DNA from: CAYNFH01 sp964396385
GTDB taxonomy: Bacteria; Armatimonadota; Chthonomonadetes; Chthonomonadales; CAJBBX01
Direction: 5' to 3'
Length of the DNA: 41,117 nt
NCBI GenBank assembly: GCA_964396385.1
Contig: CAYNFH010000027.1
Span: 1-41,117, forward strand
The translations under genes were made by a program, and so were the position numbers. Below the pieces are notes generated by a model, which was not told the origin of the DNA, made no database searches, and saw only the letters and a list, made by a program, of their open reading frames with translations. Of the stretch, positions 13,340 to 21,004 are shown piece after piece (position 1 is the first letter of the stretch; each line of letters opens with the position of its first letter).

Positions 13340-15139
13340 ATGTGCACATCCCGAACCGGGTCCCTGCCAGGACGCACTCTAGGAATCCTCCTGCTGGGTC
13401 TCGCTACCGTCTCCACCCCTACTATCGCGCAGCCGCCGCCCACCGGCGCGCCGGAGCGTCCACGCCCGGGCCTGTCGCTGCCGCCGCGCCCCACGGGCAG
13501 CTATTTCCTCTATGAGCTCGAAAAGCCGGACCTCGCCACCCAACACGCTCAGCAACTGGCGCGTGTCCTGGGCGTGCGTCCCTTCAACGGCCAGCCCGCC
13601 CCGCGCATCGGAATGCCGATGCCGGAGCGCGGCGTGATCACCTTCCATGACCAAGAGGGTCCGACCCGCATGGTCTACCGGGAGCAGGAGGGGTTCGCCG
13701 AAGCGTTCCCGCACCTGCAGACGGAGATGGCAGCCGCGCCTGCCCGCCCCCAGGCCCTCCAGTTGGCGGAGGGATGGCTCCGCCAGAACGCGCTGATGCC
13801 GGGCGACGCCGCCCAGTTCCGCGCGGCGGAGGTAACCACCACCACCAAGCAGGCGGGCACACCGCAGCGGAAGGCGGCACCGGTAGACGTGCTCCACACC
13901 GTCCACTTCCATCGCATGCTGGACGGCCTCCGGGTATACGGACCCACCTCCATCCTCTCGGTGGACGTCGGAGCGAAGGGCGTGGACGGCTTCGTCCGCA
14001 CGCTCCGCCCGCTGCGCCGCGCCGCGGCCGCGCAGATCCGGCCCAAGCAGGAGGCACAGGCGGAGTTCCTGCGCGCCATGAACCCAATGGTCAGCAAGAT
14101 GCGCGAGAAGACGCCGGAGACGCAGCTTGAGATCCTGTCCAACGACCTGATCTACTACGAGCAGGGGAAGAAGTACGCGCAGCCGGCCTACCTCATCACC
14201 GCCCAGATCACCGGCCGGAACGGCATCAAGACCGGATACGTGCGGGTGATCCCGGCGCTCCGACAGTCGCCGGAGCCCATCATGGAGGGCATGCCCGGCA
14301 TGATGATAATGCCCAACACGCAGCCCCGAGCTCCCCAGCCCCAGCGGGCGGATGCCGCGCCCGTGGACGACACGGCGGCCCTGCCGGCCTTCTGCGGGAC
14401 GGGCGGACTGTGGCAGGCCAACCCGGTGCAGTACGGCATGTACATCGTGCGGGACGACGACTCCTGCTGGCTGAACGACGCGTGGAGCTTCCACACCAGC
14501 GTGGACTTCTGGAACACCATCATCGGCCATCCGTGGTACCACCTCAATCCCACCCATCTAAAGGATTACTACTGGGATGAGCCGTGGTGCTGGGAGGCCG
14601 CTTTGGGCGTGCCGGACGAGAGCCGCTACTATGTGGGCACGGACGACATGGTCCTGATCGAAGGCCATGGCGCGCCGTGGGAGATCACCACGGAGAAGAA
14701 CTGCTGCGACGTGATCGACCTGACCAAGATCGCCGGCTACGGCGGGTTCAACGGCTCGGGCGGCGTCACCAGCTACGTGGCATGGCACTCCTGCGACGTG
14801 ATCCCCGCGCCCGGAGACAGCTACGGCGGCAACTACCAGTCGCCCGCCTCTCCGTGGGACGTCTGGTGGAAGATCTTCAACGGCATGCGCGGCAATTACG
14901 GCTACCACACCACCATGTTCATCTGTGATGGCGTAGGCGGAAACTTCGGACAGCAGTGCGGGATGGGAGTAGCCAACCTCAACGGCTGGTTCCACTCCAT
15001 CGACAACAACGTGTTCGGCCACCTGAACGGGTGGGACTACGGCAGCGCCGTGATTATCTCCGGGCACGAGAACGACTGCATCTACGACACCACCCCGGCG
15101 ACGGCGAACAGCCTCACCATCTGGTGGCAGCATCCTTAG
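13340..15139 (+). CDS. Large secreted protein with caspase/gingipain-like His/Cys pair (DUF6345-like)
   Basis: 599 residues from ATG 13340, chosen because AAAGGAG lies 6 nt upstream and the signal peptide GRTLGILLLGLATVSTPTIAQ follows. The N-terminal ~330 residues resemble a propeptide: LHTVHFHRMLDGLRVYGPTSILSV recalls the FTP/PepSY-like prodomains of secreted peptidases. The C-terminal domain is rich in Trp and Cys and contains VLIEGHGAPW (His443) and YVAWHSCDVIP (Cys485), 42 residues apart. That is the order and approximate spacing of the catalytic dyad in clan CD cysteine peptidases (caspases, gingipains). It may belong to DUF6345. Peptidase activity is inferred from motifs only. It is convergent with the next gene across a strong terminator. 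Confidence 0.75.
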   Translation: MCTSRTGSLPGRTLGILLLGLATVSTPTIAQPPPTGAPERPRPGLSLPPRPTGSYFLYELEKPDLATQHAQQLARVLGVRPFNGQPAPRIGMPMPERGVITFHDQEGPTRMVYREQEGFAEAFPHLQTEMAAAPARPQALQLAEGWLRQNALMPGDAAQFRAAEVTTTTKQAGTPQRKAAPVDVLHTVHFHRMLDGLRVYGPTSILSVDVGAKGVDGFVRTLRPLRRAAAAQIRPKQEAQAEFLRAMNPMVSKMREKTPETQLEILSNDLIYYEQGKKYAQPAYLITAQITGRNGIKTGYVRVIPALRQSPEPIMEGMPGMMIMPNTQPRAPQPQRADAAPVDDTAALPAFCGTGGLWQANPVQYGMYIVRDDDSCWLNDAWSFHTSVDFWNTIIGHPWYHLNPTHLKDYYWDEPWCWEAALGVPDESRYYVGTDDMVLIEGHGAPWEITTEKNCCDVIDLTKIAGYGGFNGSGGVTSYVAWHSCDVIPAPGDSYGGNYQSPASPWDVWWKIFNGMRGNYGYHTTMFICDGVGGNFGQQCGMGVANLNGWFHSIDNNVFGHLNGWDYGSAVIISGHENDCIYDTTPATANSLTIWWQHP

Positions 15140-15150
15140 CATTGGTCATA

Positions 15151-15191
15151 ATCTGGTTGCAGGCGCCGTAATCCGGCGCCTGCAACCAGAT
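15151..15191. terminator. Bidirectional hairpin between convergent genes
   Basis: ATCTGGTTGCAGGCGCC (15151-15167) and its exact complement GGCGCCTGCAACCAGAT (15175-15191) form a perfect 17-bp stem with a 7-nt loop. It begins 11 bp after the stop of the forward gene, and its last base is the last base of the reverse gene's stop codon. There is no clear T-tract on either side. Confidence 0.8.
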
Positions 15192-17206
15192 CAGTGCGGG
15201 AACACCAGGTATTGCTGGGCGCCGGAGAGCATTCCGTACAGGCCCCAGAAGGCGGGGACCACGTAGTCGCCCAGGATGAGCCCCAGCGCGAAGGGCAGGA
15301 GCCGGCGGTACACGCGGATACCGCCGTAGCGCACCGTGAGCCACTTCGCGAGCCACGCCAGGAAGAACGGGCACCACATGTAGTCCATGCTGCTGGTAAC
15401 CGCCAGCGCGTAGCCCAGCGGATGGAGCGGCCACCAGGGGAGCCGCAGCCGCAGCAGAGAAAGCCCCATGGCAATCGCCGCGCCCGCCGCAGCGCCGCCC
15501 AGTCCCGGCAGGTCCCGCGGTGTGGGCACGCTCAGCAGCGTTGCCGCCTGCTGGAAGGGGGCGCTGCCCACGGTCGTCAGCCAGGGCCGCACCTTGGCTG
15601 TCGCCGCCCCATAGACGTAGTAGATGTGGAGGTGGGCCCAGAATGCGCAGAGGATGCCGAAGGCGGATGCCCACACCAACGGTCCCGCCAATGCCGAGGC
15701 ATGGAATCCGCCCGCCTGCGCCAGCTTGGCCGCCTGCATCTGCTGCGGCATCGGGTTGTCCCGCATGTCGCTGGTCCATGCCGTAAACCCCTGCAGGATC
15801 ACCAGGTCCCGTGCGGAGAGCTGATCCGCCCCGGCCATATTGAGCGTGAAGTCGGTTGGCGACCAGAGCGGCGCCCATGCCCAGCCGGCTCCGGCCTCCG
15901 AGACGATCCGCGCCAGCGTCACGGCGAAGCACAGGTACACCGCCACGAAGAGGATGGCGAGCGGCAGCGCGAGCCCGGCCGCCCGGAGGAAGCCCACCAG
16001 GAACAGCGTCCCCGCCGCTCCGCCTAAGAGCGCCACCCGGCCCGGCAGCAGCTCCGACCCGCCCGACCGTGTTCCGCTCCATGCCCGCGCGATAGAGCGC
16101 CGCGCCATCCAGACGGAGAACACCGCGATGGCAATGAATGCCCCCAGGGACTGCTCCTTGATGTAGGGGGCCCGGTTCGCGGCCCCGGAGCCGCCCACCT
16201 CCGCAAACCCCATGGCGGCGCACGCGATGTTGGCGGCCTTTACGAGGAGATAGAAGAACCAGCAGGAGAAGGAGACCTCCAGCGAGAGCAGGTAGGCGAT
16301 GCCGATGGCGAACGGGTAGAAGGCCAGCCGGAACATGCCCGCGGCGTTCCACGGCGACGCCGTGAGATAGACGTCGAGCTGGTTCGGTCCCACCGGCTTG
16401 ATGGGCAAGGTGGGAATGGCCGGGAAGAGATAGCTCAGGAAGTTGACGCTCTCCAGGGCTCCGGCCACCAGGAATCCGGCCCACATGGCGCGGCTGCCCC
16501 AGAAGCCACCGGGCTCCATCTCGGACATCTGGAGCGGGAGCAGCACCAGTGGAAAGGTCAACCGCTCCTCCTCCACCCACTGCCGGCGCAGCAGCGCCGT
16601 GGCGCAGAGCAGCACCCAGAAGATGGCGAAGATGAAGCCGCTCCACGCGAGCACAGGCACGCTCCACATCCGCAAAACGGCAGGCTGGTAGAGCGTGGAG
16701 TGCCCGCGGAAGAAGCCGCGCACAAGCTGGGTGTCATGCGGCGCCAACCATGCCGGAATATGCGGCCACAGGCGGGCGGCCCAGCGGTTGCTGGCGCTGG
16801 CGTAGTAGTATGGCGCCGGAAGCTGGTTCACCAGGAACTGGACGAATCCAATTCCTCCGGCGCAGGTGCCCATGCAGAGCATGCCGTAGAGCGTCAGCAG
16901 CTCCGCGCGCGAGAGGGACAGGCGGCGGGCGACCCGGCACAGCAGCAGGTTCAGCAGTGCGAAAAGGCAGAGCAGGACAACCGGACCTCGCAGGAGCGAA
17001 GTCTGCGTCCAGAGCAGCGCCTGCACCACCACGTAGGCGTAGGTGCCAAAGTACGCGCTGAACACAAGAGCCAGGCTGCCCAGGCCGTATACCGCCCAGG
17101 CTCGCATCGGCTGGCGCGTGGAGAAGGAGTCGGGACGGATGAACCGGCTTTCGGTCCCCTCGTCCACGCCCTGTTCCGCGGAGCTCCGCAACCCGGGAAG
17201 ACCCAT
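15191..17206 (-). CDS. Large polytopic membrane protein, DUF6785/DUF6784-like
   Basis: 671 residues with about 14 hydrophobic segments beginning at residue 34 (RAWAVYGLGSLALVFSAYF). The features RAELLTLYGMLCMG, RQWVEEERLTFPLVLLPLQM and the aromatic-rich YPFAIGIAYLLSLEVSFSCWF match the DUF6785/DUF6784 family common in Planctomycetes and Armatimonadota. The EEERLTFPL segment recalls oligopeptide-transporter-like proteins, so a transporter is a fair guess but not established. The start at ATG 17206 has GGGGAG only 1 nt away; the 33 residues before the first helix may be cytoplasmic, or the true start may be ATG 17107 just before it. It stands alone: convergent with the caspase-like gene and divergent from the small exported protein. 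Confidence 0.85.
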   Translation of the reverse strand: MGLPGLRSSAEQGVDEGTESRFIRPDSFSTRQPMRAWAVYGLGSLALVFSAYFGTYAYVVVQALLWTQTSLLRGPVVLLCLFALLNLLLCRVARRLSLSRAELLTLYGMLCMGTCAGGIGFVQFLVNQLPAPYYYASASNRWAARLWPHIPAWLAPHDTQLVRGFFRGHSTLYQPAVLRMWSVPVLAWSGFIFAIFWVLLCATALLRRQWVEEERLTFPLVLLPLQMSEMEPGGFWGSRAMWAGFLVAGALESVNFLSYLFPAIPTLPIKPVGPNQLDVYLTASPWNAAGMFRLAFYPFAIGIAYLLSLEVSFSCWFFYLLVKAANIACAAMGFAEVGGSGAANRAPYIKEQSLGAFIAIAVFSVWMARRSIARAWSGTRSGGSELLPGRVALLGGAAGTLFLVGFLRAAGLALPLAILFVAVYLCFAVTLARIVSEAGAGWAWAPLWSPTDFTLNMAGADQLSARDLVILQGFTAWTSDMRDNPMPQQMQAAKLAQAGGFHASALAGPLVWASAFGILCAFWAHLHIYYVYGAATAKVRPWLTTVGSAPFQQAATLLSVPTPRDLPGLGGAAAGAAIAMGLSLLRLRLPWWPLHPLGYALAVTSSMDYMWCPFFLAWLAKWLTVRYGGIRVYRRLLPFALGLILGDYVVPAFWGLYGMLSGAQQYLVFPH

Positions 17207-17377
17207 GCTCCCCAGTTCCGCCTCTACCGCACTAATCCTCGTAAGATTCTCCGCCCTGGCCCGTCTATATGCGTGAAGACGGCTCCGCGGGCGGCGCCTC
17301 CCTGATCAAACCGGCGGCGGAGCCGTCCCACCAGAATCCGGTCCATACCCGTCCCCCTTTACAGAAGGAGAGGCGAC

Positions 17378-18031
17378 ATGTCTGTGCGCGCCAGGGCAGT
17401 AGTTGCTAGAATTGCTATATTTGCACCGCTTACGCTGGCGATGGCGGGGCGTGTCCGCGTGGGGACCATTCGCCCGATGGGCTCGGAGGCGCAGGCTGAG
17501 CGCACCGTCGAGTCATCCGGCAAGCTGCCCGATTCTCAGTACGTGATGGACCAGTCGGAGGCGCTCCTGCGCCTGGTCTATCCTGACCTCGGACCTGCCA
17601 GTCTGCGCGCCTCGTACTATGGCCACTCCACACCCAGGCGGCCGTCGCTCGGAGCCTGGGTGGTGGAGTGCCACGGAACCGACGGAATCTATCGCGGGTG
17701 CTTCTGTTGGAAGATAGAGGGAAACAAGGTGGACCTGCTCGAACTGTCGCGCACGCGGCGTCCCGAGTCCAATCTACCGGCAATGACGGAGGAGGAGGTG
17801 CGCGCCTGGGCCATTCGGTGGCTGTGCAGGCTGGGCTGCGTCCAAGAGGGCGAGCCGGTAAAGCTGCAAACCATCTCCCGGACGTGGCCCACCACATTCG
17901 AGTGGAGCTCGGCCTCCCACGCCGGGGGAATTGGCGTAGATGAGCGTACGGGGGAGCTGGACTACCTCACGAGTCTGCGCCGCGGCGCGCGGCCCTATGT
18001 GAGCGCGGAGGATCGAGCAAAAGCGTATTGA
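17378..18031 (+). CDS. Exported protein of unknown function
   Basis: 217 residues with a signal-peptide-like N-terminus (RARAVVARIAIFAPLTLAMAG) and no further membrane span. AGGAG precedes the ATG at a normal distance. The mature part has VMDQSEALLRLVYPDLGPASL, a beta-rich centre (GAWVVECHGTDGIYRGCFCWKI) and EEVRAWAIRWLCRLGC, then SHAGGIGVDERTGELDYLTS. The last phrase resembles the closing strand pair of PepSY-like domains (VDxxTGEL), so a periplasmic PepSY-like fold is possible. Four cysteines may form disulfides. It is divergent from the DUF6785-like gene and convergent with the receiver gene, 20 bp apart. No function can be assigned. Confidence 0.65.
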   Translation: MSVRARAVVARIAIFAPLTLAMAGRVRVGTIRPMGSEAQAERTVESSGKLPDSQYVMDQSEALLRLVYPDLGPASLRASYYGHSTPRRPSLGAWVVECHGTDGIYRGCFCWKIEGNKVDLLELSRTRRPESNLPAMTEEEVRAWAIRWLCRLGCVQEGEPVKLQTISRTWPTTFEWSSASHAGGIGVDERTGELDYLTSLRRGARPYVSAEDRAKAY

Positions 18032-18051
18032 GGGAGGGGTTTCCGCTCCCG

Positions 18052-18606
18052 CTATGACGAAGCGCCCGGCGCCCCGCCGTCTCCCGGAGCACGGGATTCG
18101 TCGCTCCGGAGACGGTCCCACTCCTCCTGGAATCGGGCCGCGCCTCCCCGCTCCAGCGCACGGCGAAGCCTGGCCCGGCGCTCGTGCGCCTTCTGCCGCT
18201 GGCGGCCCGTCCGCTCTTCGAACGATCTCCATGCCTCGTACACGCATGCGAGCAGCGACTGCCCGGTAATGGGCTTCAAGAGGTAGGCATCCACCCCCAG
18301 CCGCAGCGCCTCTTCGCGGTACGCATCGTCCCCATGCCCGCTCAGCACCACCAGGCATACGGGATGCGCCTGCAGAATCTGCCGCGCCGCCGCCAGACCG
18401 TCCAGACCCGGCAGGCCAATGTCCATGATCACAATGTCCGGTCGGGTCTCCAGTACGACGGCCACGGCTTCAATGCCGGTAACGGCGCTTCCGATGACCT
18501 CCATCCCACCAGCGGAGAGCGCGGCCTGGAGGTGCATGCTGGTGATCCCCTGGTCTTCGCAGACGATGACCCGTTTGCCGGGCAACACATGTTGGTCTGG
18601 CTGCAT
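18052..18606 (-). CDS. Receiver-domain response regulator without recognised output domain
   Basis: 184 residues from ATG 18606. A CheY-like receiver occupies residues ~10-125: acidic pair Glu17-Asp18 (VIVCEDQG), phospho-acceptor Asp62 (IVIMDIGLPGLDG), Ser89 (VVLSGHG) and Lys111 (LLKPITG). The remaining ~60 residues are a strongly charged helix (SFEERTGRQRQKAHERRARLRRALERGG) with no DNA-binding or ANTAR signature. The receiver is closest in style to NasT/AmiR-type or stand-alone regulators. A reading from an earlier ATG (18774) would add 56 low-complexity residues that do not match the family, so it was refused. No histidine kinase is nearby. It is divergent from the DnaA-like gene, with 263 bp between the starts. 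Confidence 0.88.
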   Translation of the reverse strand: MQPDQHVLPGKRVIVCEDQGITSMHLQAALSAGGMEVIGSAVTGIEAVAVVLETRPDIVIMDIGLPGLDGLAAARQILQAHPVCLVVLSGHGDDAYREEALRLGVDAYLLKPITGQSLLACVYEAWRSFEERTGRQRQKAHERRARLRRALERGGAARFQEEWDRLRSDESRAPGDGGAPGASS

Positions 18607-18796
18607 GGGCTGGCCTTTTCGCGCGCGTGCGAAACGGATGGACGGCTTGGGCTGGATGCGCCCGTATTCGCTGCGACCGCCGGGATTCCTGGCTTCCGGC
18701 AGGTGATTTTCCAGGGATATTGCGCCATTACGCGCCGGGAGAGACGCCTGGGCTCCTTGACAGCGAGCGGGCATTACAGTATAGTTTGCGAGCAGA

Positions 18797-18863
18797 TGGA
18801 CGGATGACGGGTGACGGCAGACGGGTCCGGAATCCGTCGGTCCTCCGTCCTTCGTCTTCCGTC
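18797..18863. repeat. GACGG-type repeat in the receiver/dnaA-like divergent gap
   Basis: This segment is built of GACGG words on the left (GGACGGATGACGGGTGACGG) and CCGTC words on the right (CCTCCGTCCTTCGTCTTCCG), so the two halves pair imperfectly. It shares the exact 13-mer TGACGGCAGACGG with 1053-1065. It ends 7 bp before the dnaA-like start codon, so it lies in the untranslated leader. No DnaA boxes are present. Confidence 0.6.
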
Positions 18864-18869
18864 ATTCTT

Positions 18870-20303
18870 ATGGGCAAGGATCAGCTCCACACTGGACATG
18901 CGCGCGAAGCCATCGCGCTGAAGCGCGCGTGGAACGCGGCGGAACGCAAGCTCAAGGGGCTTGTGCCACGCCCCACATACGAGGCCTACGTCCGCCCCAT
19001 CGTCCCTCTGCGCCTGGATGGTTCCACCGTTACGCTCGGCGTCACGAGCAGCTTCGCCCGTGAGTGGCTGAGGAACCGCTGCGCGGACGAGGTCCGCCGA
19101 TCCATGGAGGCGGCCCTGGGCCACGCGGTGGAGGTCCACTATGAGGTGCTCCCGCAGGAGCAGCCACCGCTTTTTCTGGAAGAGAGTCCGGCAGGTCCGC
19201 TGAAGGAGGCCGTTGGCGCGGAGGTCTCGCTGCGTGGGCGTGTGCAGCGGCCAGAATGGCTGTCGCCCGTCGCTCTGAACGAGGATTACACCTTCGAGAG
19301 CTTTGTGGTGGGCCACAGCAGCCAGCTCGCCTTTGCGAGCGCAAAGACGGTGGCTGCCGCGCCGGGCCTGGAGATCAACCCTCTCTTTATCTACGGCCGT
19401 CCCGGCCTGGGCAAGACCCACCTGCTGCATGCCGTTACGCACGCGCTCCGCAAACAGCACCCCCGCCTCACGGTGGGCTACGTGGACGGCGAGGAGTTCA
19501 GCTTCCGCTACGCGGAGGCCGCCCAGACGAGCCGCGTGGAGGCGTTCCGCCGCTTCTGCGACGCGACCGATGTATGGCTGGTGGACGACTTCCAGTTCAT
19601 CGCAGGCAACGAGCAGGTGAGAGAAGAGTTCTTCTACCTCTTCTACCGGCTGTGCCAGCAGGGGCGGCAGATTGTGGTCGCCAGCGACCGGAGTCCGCAA
19701 GAGCTACCGGGGCTGGAGGAGCGGGTCCGCACGCGCTTTGAAGGCGGGCTCATCGTAGAGGTCGGTCCGCCGGACCTGGAGACGCGCATGGCCATCCTGG
19801 AGCGGCGCTGCGCGGGCGCGGGGTGGCAGGTGCCGCGGGAGGTGGTGTACTACCTGGCCAACTCCATCCGGTCCAACGTGCGGAGCCTGGCGGGGGCGCT
19901 GCTCAAACTGACCCAGGCCGCCCGGCTGCTGCAAGCGCCCATCACGGTAGAGCTGGCGCAGGAGCAGGTTGGGGAGTACCTGATTGAGCGGCCTACGGGA
20001 GCGGTGCTGCCCAAGAGCGTGCCGCTGGACGCGGTGATCGCGGCGGTGGCCGAGCAGTTCAGCCTGGATCTGGAGGAGATGTCCGGGCCACGCCGTGACC
20101 GGCTGGCCGTAACCGCCCGACAGATCGCCTTCCTCCTGGCGCACCGGCTCTCGGCGGCCAGTCTCGTGCAGATAGGCGCCGCCCTCGGCGGGCGGGACCA
20201 CGCGACCGTCAAACGCGGCATCCTGCGCATCGAGCAGCAAGTGGAAGAGGAGCCGGCCATTCGGATGGCCGTCCAGCAGGCTCGGGAGCGGCTGGAGAGG
20301 TAA
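18870..20303 (+). CDS. dnaA: DnaA-family replication initiator, divergent
   Basis: 477 residues with the full DnaA layout. Domain I is at ~10-90 (VPRPTYEAYVRPIVPL, TSSFAREWLRNRCADEV). After a linker the AAA+ domain starts at LNEDYTFESFVVGHSSQLAFASA, with Walker A GRPGLGKTH, Walker B VWLVDDFQFI, sensor I VASDRSP, and Arg residues in LEERVRTRFEGGL. Domain IV carries the DnaA signature GGRDHATVKRGI. Several usually invariant positions differ: IDDIQF reads VDDFQF, and the helix before the signature is RQIAFLLAHRLSAASLVQIG. There is no dnaN, recF or DnaA-box cluster beside it, so it could be a paralogue or a relocated initiator. The weakly supported ATG 18870 was chosen because domain I homology begins soon after; the longer reading is low-complexity. 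Confidence 0.88.
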   Translation: MGKDQLHTGHAREAIALKRAWNAAERKLKGLVPRPTYEAYVRPIVPLRLDGSTVTLGVTSSFAREWLRNRCADEVRRSMEAALGHAVEVHYEVLPQEQPPLFLEESPAGPLKEAVGAEVSLRGRVQRPEWLSPVALNEDYTFESFVVGHSSQLAFASAKTVAAAPGLEINPLFIYGRPGLGKTHLLHAVTHALRKQHPRLTVGYVDGEEFSFRYAEAAQTSRVEAFRRFCDATDVWLVDDFQFIAGNEQVREEFFYLFYRLCQQGRQIVVASDRSPQELPGLEERVRTRFEGGLIVEVGPPDLETRMAILERRCAGAGWQVPREVVYYLANSIRSNVRSLAGALLKLTQAARLLQAPITVELAQEQVGEYLIERPTGAVLPKSVPLDAVIAAVAEQFSLDLEEMSGPRRDRLAVTARQIAFLLAHRLSAASLVQIGAALGGRDHATVKRGILRIEQQVEEEPAIRMAVQQARERLER

Positions 20304-20309
20304 GAGCGT

Positions 20310-20558
20310 TCAGTCTACCCGGAGCACGCGGTTGGCGGCTTCTGGATCCCCCAGCGGCTCGTACGCCGCCGCGGCGCTATCGCTGTAGGTCCCGAGCAGT
20401 CGCCAGTGCAGAGAGCAGAGGAGCTTGTGCAGGTCCGCATCTGCCCGGGAGATCCGGATCCAGCGCGCCTCGTAACGGCAGCCTTCCACGTCACAGATCG
20501 GGGTATACACTGCGGGCCTCCAGGCTCGGCGAGAGAGGGTGTCGGATCGTTGTATCAC
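20310..20558 (-). CDS. Small protein with putative Cys/His metal site
   Basis: 82 residues starting at GTG 20558, which has AGGAG 5-6 nt upstream (the same AGGAGCGGCC context seen before the DinB-like gene). The pattern TPICDVEGCRYEARWIRISR followed by HKLLCSLHW places Cys-x4-Cys and Cys-x2-His pairs 22 residues apart, as in a small zinc-binding fold; R in RISRADADLHK suggests nucleic-acid or protein contact but is not diagnostic. It is convergent with the dnaA-like gene, 6 bp from its stop. No family was recognised. Confidence 0.55.
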   Translation of the reverse strand: MIQRSDTLSRRAWRPAVYTPICDVEGCRYEARWIRISRADADLHKLLCSLHWRLLGTYSDSAAAAYEPLGDPEAANRVLRVD

Positions 20559-20769
20559 GGCCGCTCCTCGCCGCGCAACCTCCTGTTGTGCGCTTCAGAC
20601 ACCGTTTGGCCCCCCTAACGGGAGCGCGCTCCGCTGCTTCCACTGCGTGGCGGACTCACGGCGCACCATGAACGAGTCGCGCTCTCTCCAATGCGCACAG
20701 CCTGCGCACAGGCAGGGAGCGCTCCACGCACGAATCGTGCCGACAGGGCGTCCTGATCGCCGGCCGGAA

Positions 20770-20836
20770 TGTCATTCCGAGCGCGGGTGAATGCGCGCAA
20801 CGCAGAGGGCCGGACCCTGGGAGGAATCTGCTTTTT
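20770..20836 (-). repeat. Dispersed repeat, inverted expanded copy
   Basis: Read on the reverse strand this gives AAAGCAGATTCCTC at one end and CTCGGAATGACA at the other, the two ends of the dispersed repeat, separated by about 40 bp of unrelated GC-rich sequence instead of a few bases. Confidence 0.6.
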
Positions 20837-20840
20837 GGGG

Positions 20841-20894
20841 CAGAGTACGCACAGCTACCGTAAAGCAGATCCCTCGCTTTCCTCGGGATGACAG
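20841..20894 (+). repeat. Dispersed repeat copy
   Basis: CAGAGTACGCACAGCTACCG, then TAAAGCAGATCCCTCGCTTT and CCTCGGGATGACAG. It is closely similar to the copy at 20922-20974 and to 8401-8452. Confidence 0.75.
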
Positions 20895-20921
20895 TATGCT
20901 ACGGTTCACGATCTAGAGGTA

Positions 20922-20974
20922 CTGAGTACGCGCAGCTACCGTATAGCAGGTCCCTCGCTTTGCTCGGGATGACA
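20922..20974 (+). repeat. Dispersed repeat copy
   Basis: CTGAGTACGCGCAGCTACCG, then TATAGCAGGTCCCTCGCTTT and GCTCGGGATGACA. It follows the previous copy after 27 bp, so the two form a direct repeat with an 81-bp period. Confidence 0.75.
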
Positions 20975-21004
20975 ACATTGCTGACCGCGCTTTGCCCTAC
21001 ACTC

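Larger units (their letters stand above)
20559..21004. other. Gene-free, repeat-rich gap
   Basis: The 446 bp between the small Cys-rich gene and the pseudopilin hold no convincing gene. The left third (20559-20769) shows nothing recognisable. The right part is made of three copies of the dispersed repeat listed separately, one of them inverted; the inverted copy and its neighbour can pair through AGGAATCTGCTTT (20822-20834) and AAAGCAGATCCCT (20862-20874). Confidence 0.6.

Noticed and set aside
13379..14557. 392-codon reverse frame opposite the caspase-like gene
   Set aside because: Antisense; the forward frame has a Shine-Dalgarno, signal peptide and coherent domains.
20615..20800. 61-codon reverse frame in the repeat-rich gap
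   Set aside because: No ribosome-binding site, low-complexity translation, and it runs into the inverted dispersed repeat.
20841..20974. Possible CRISPR array from repeated ~50-bp units
   Set aside because: Only two direct copies lie side by side, with a 27-bp spacer and imperfect identity, no cas genes, and the same unit elsewhere as a single copy.
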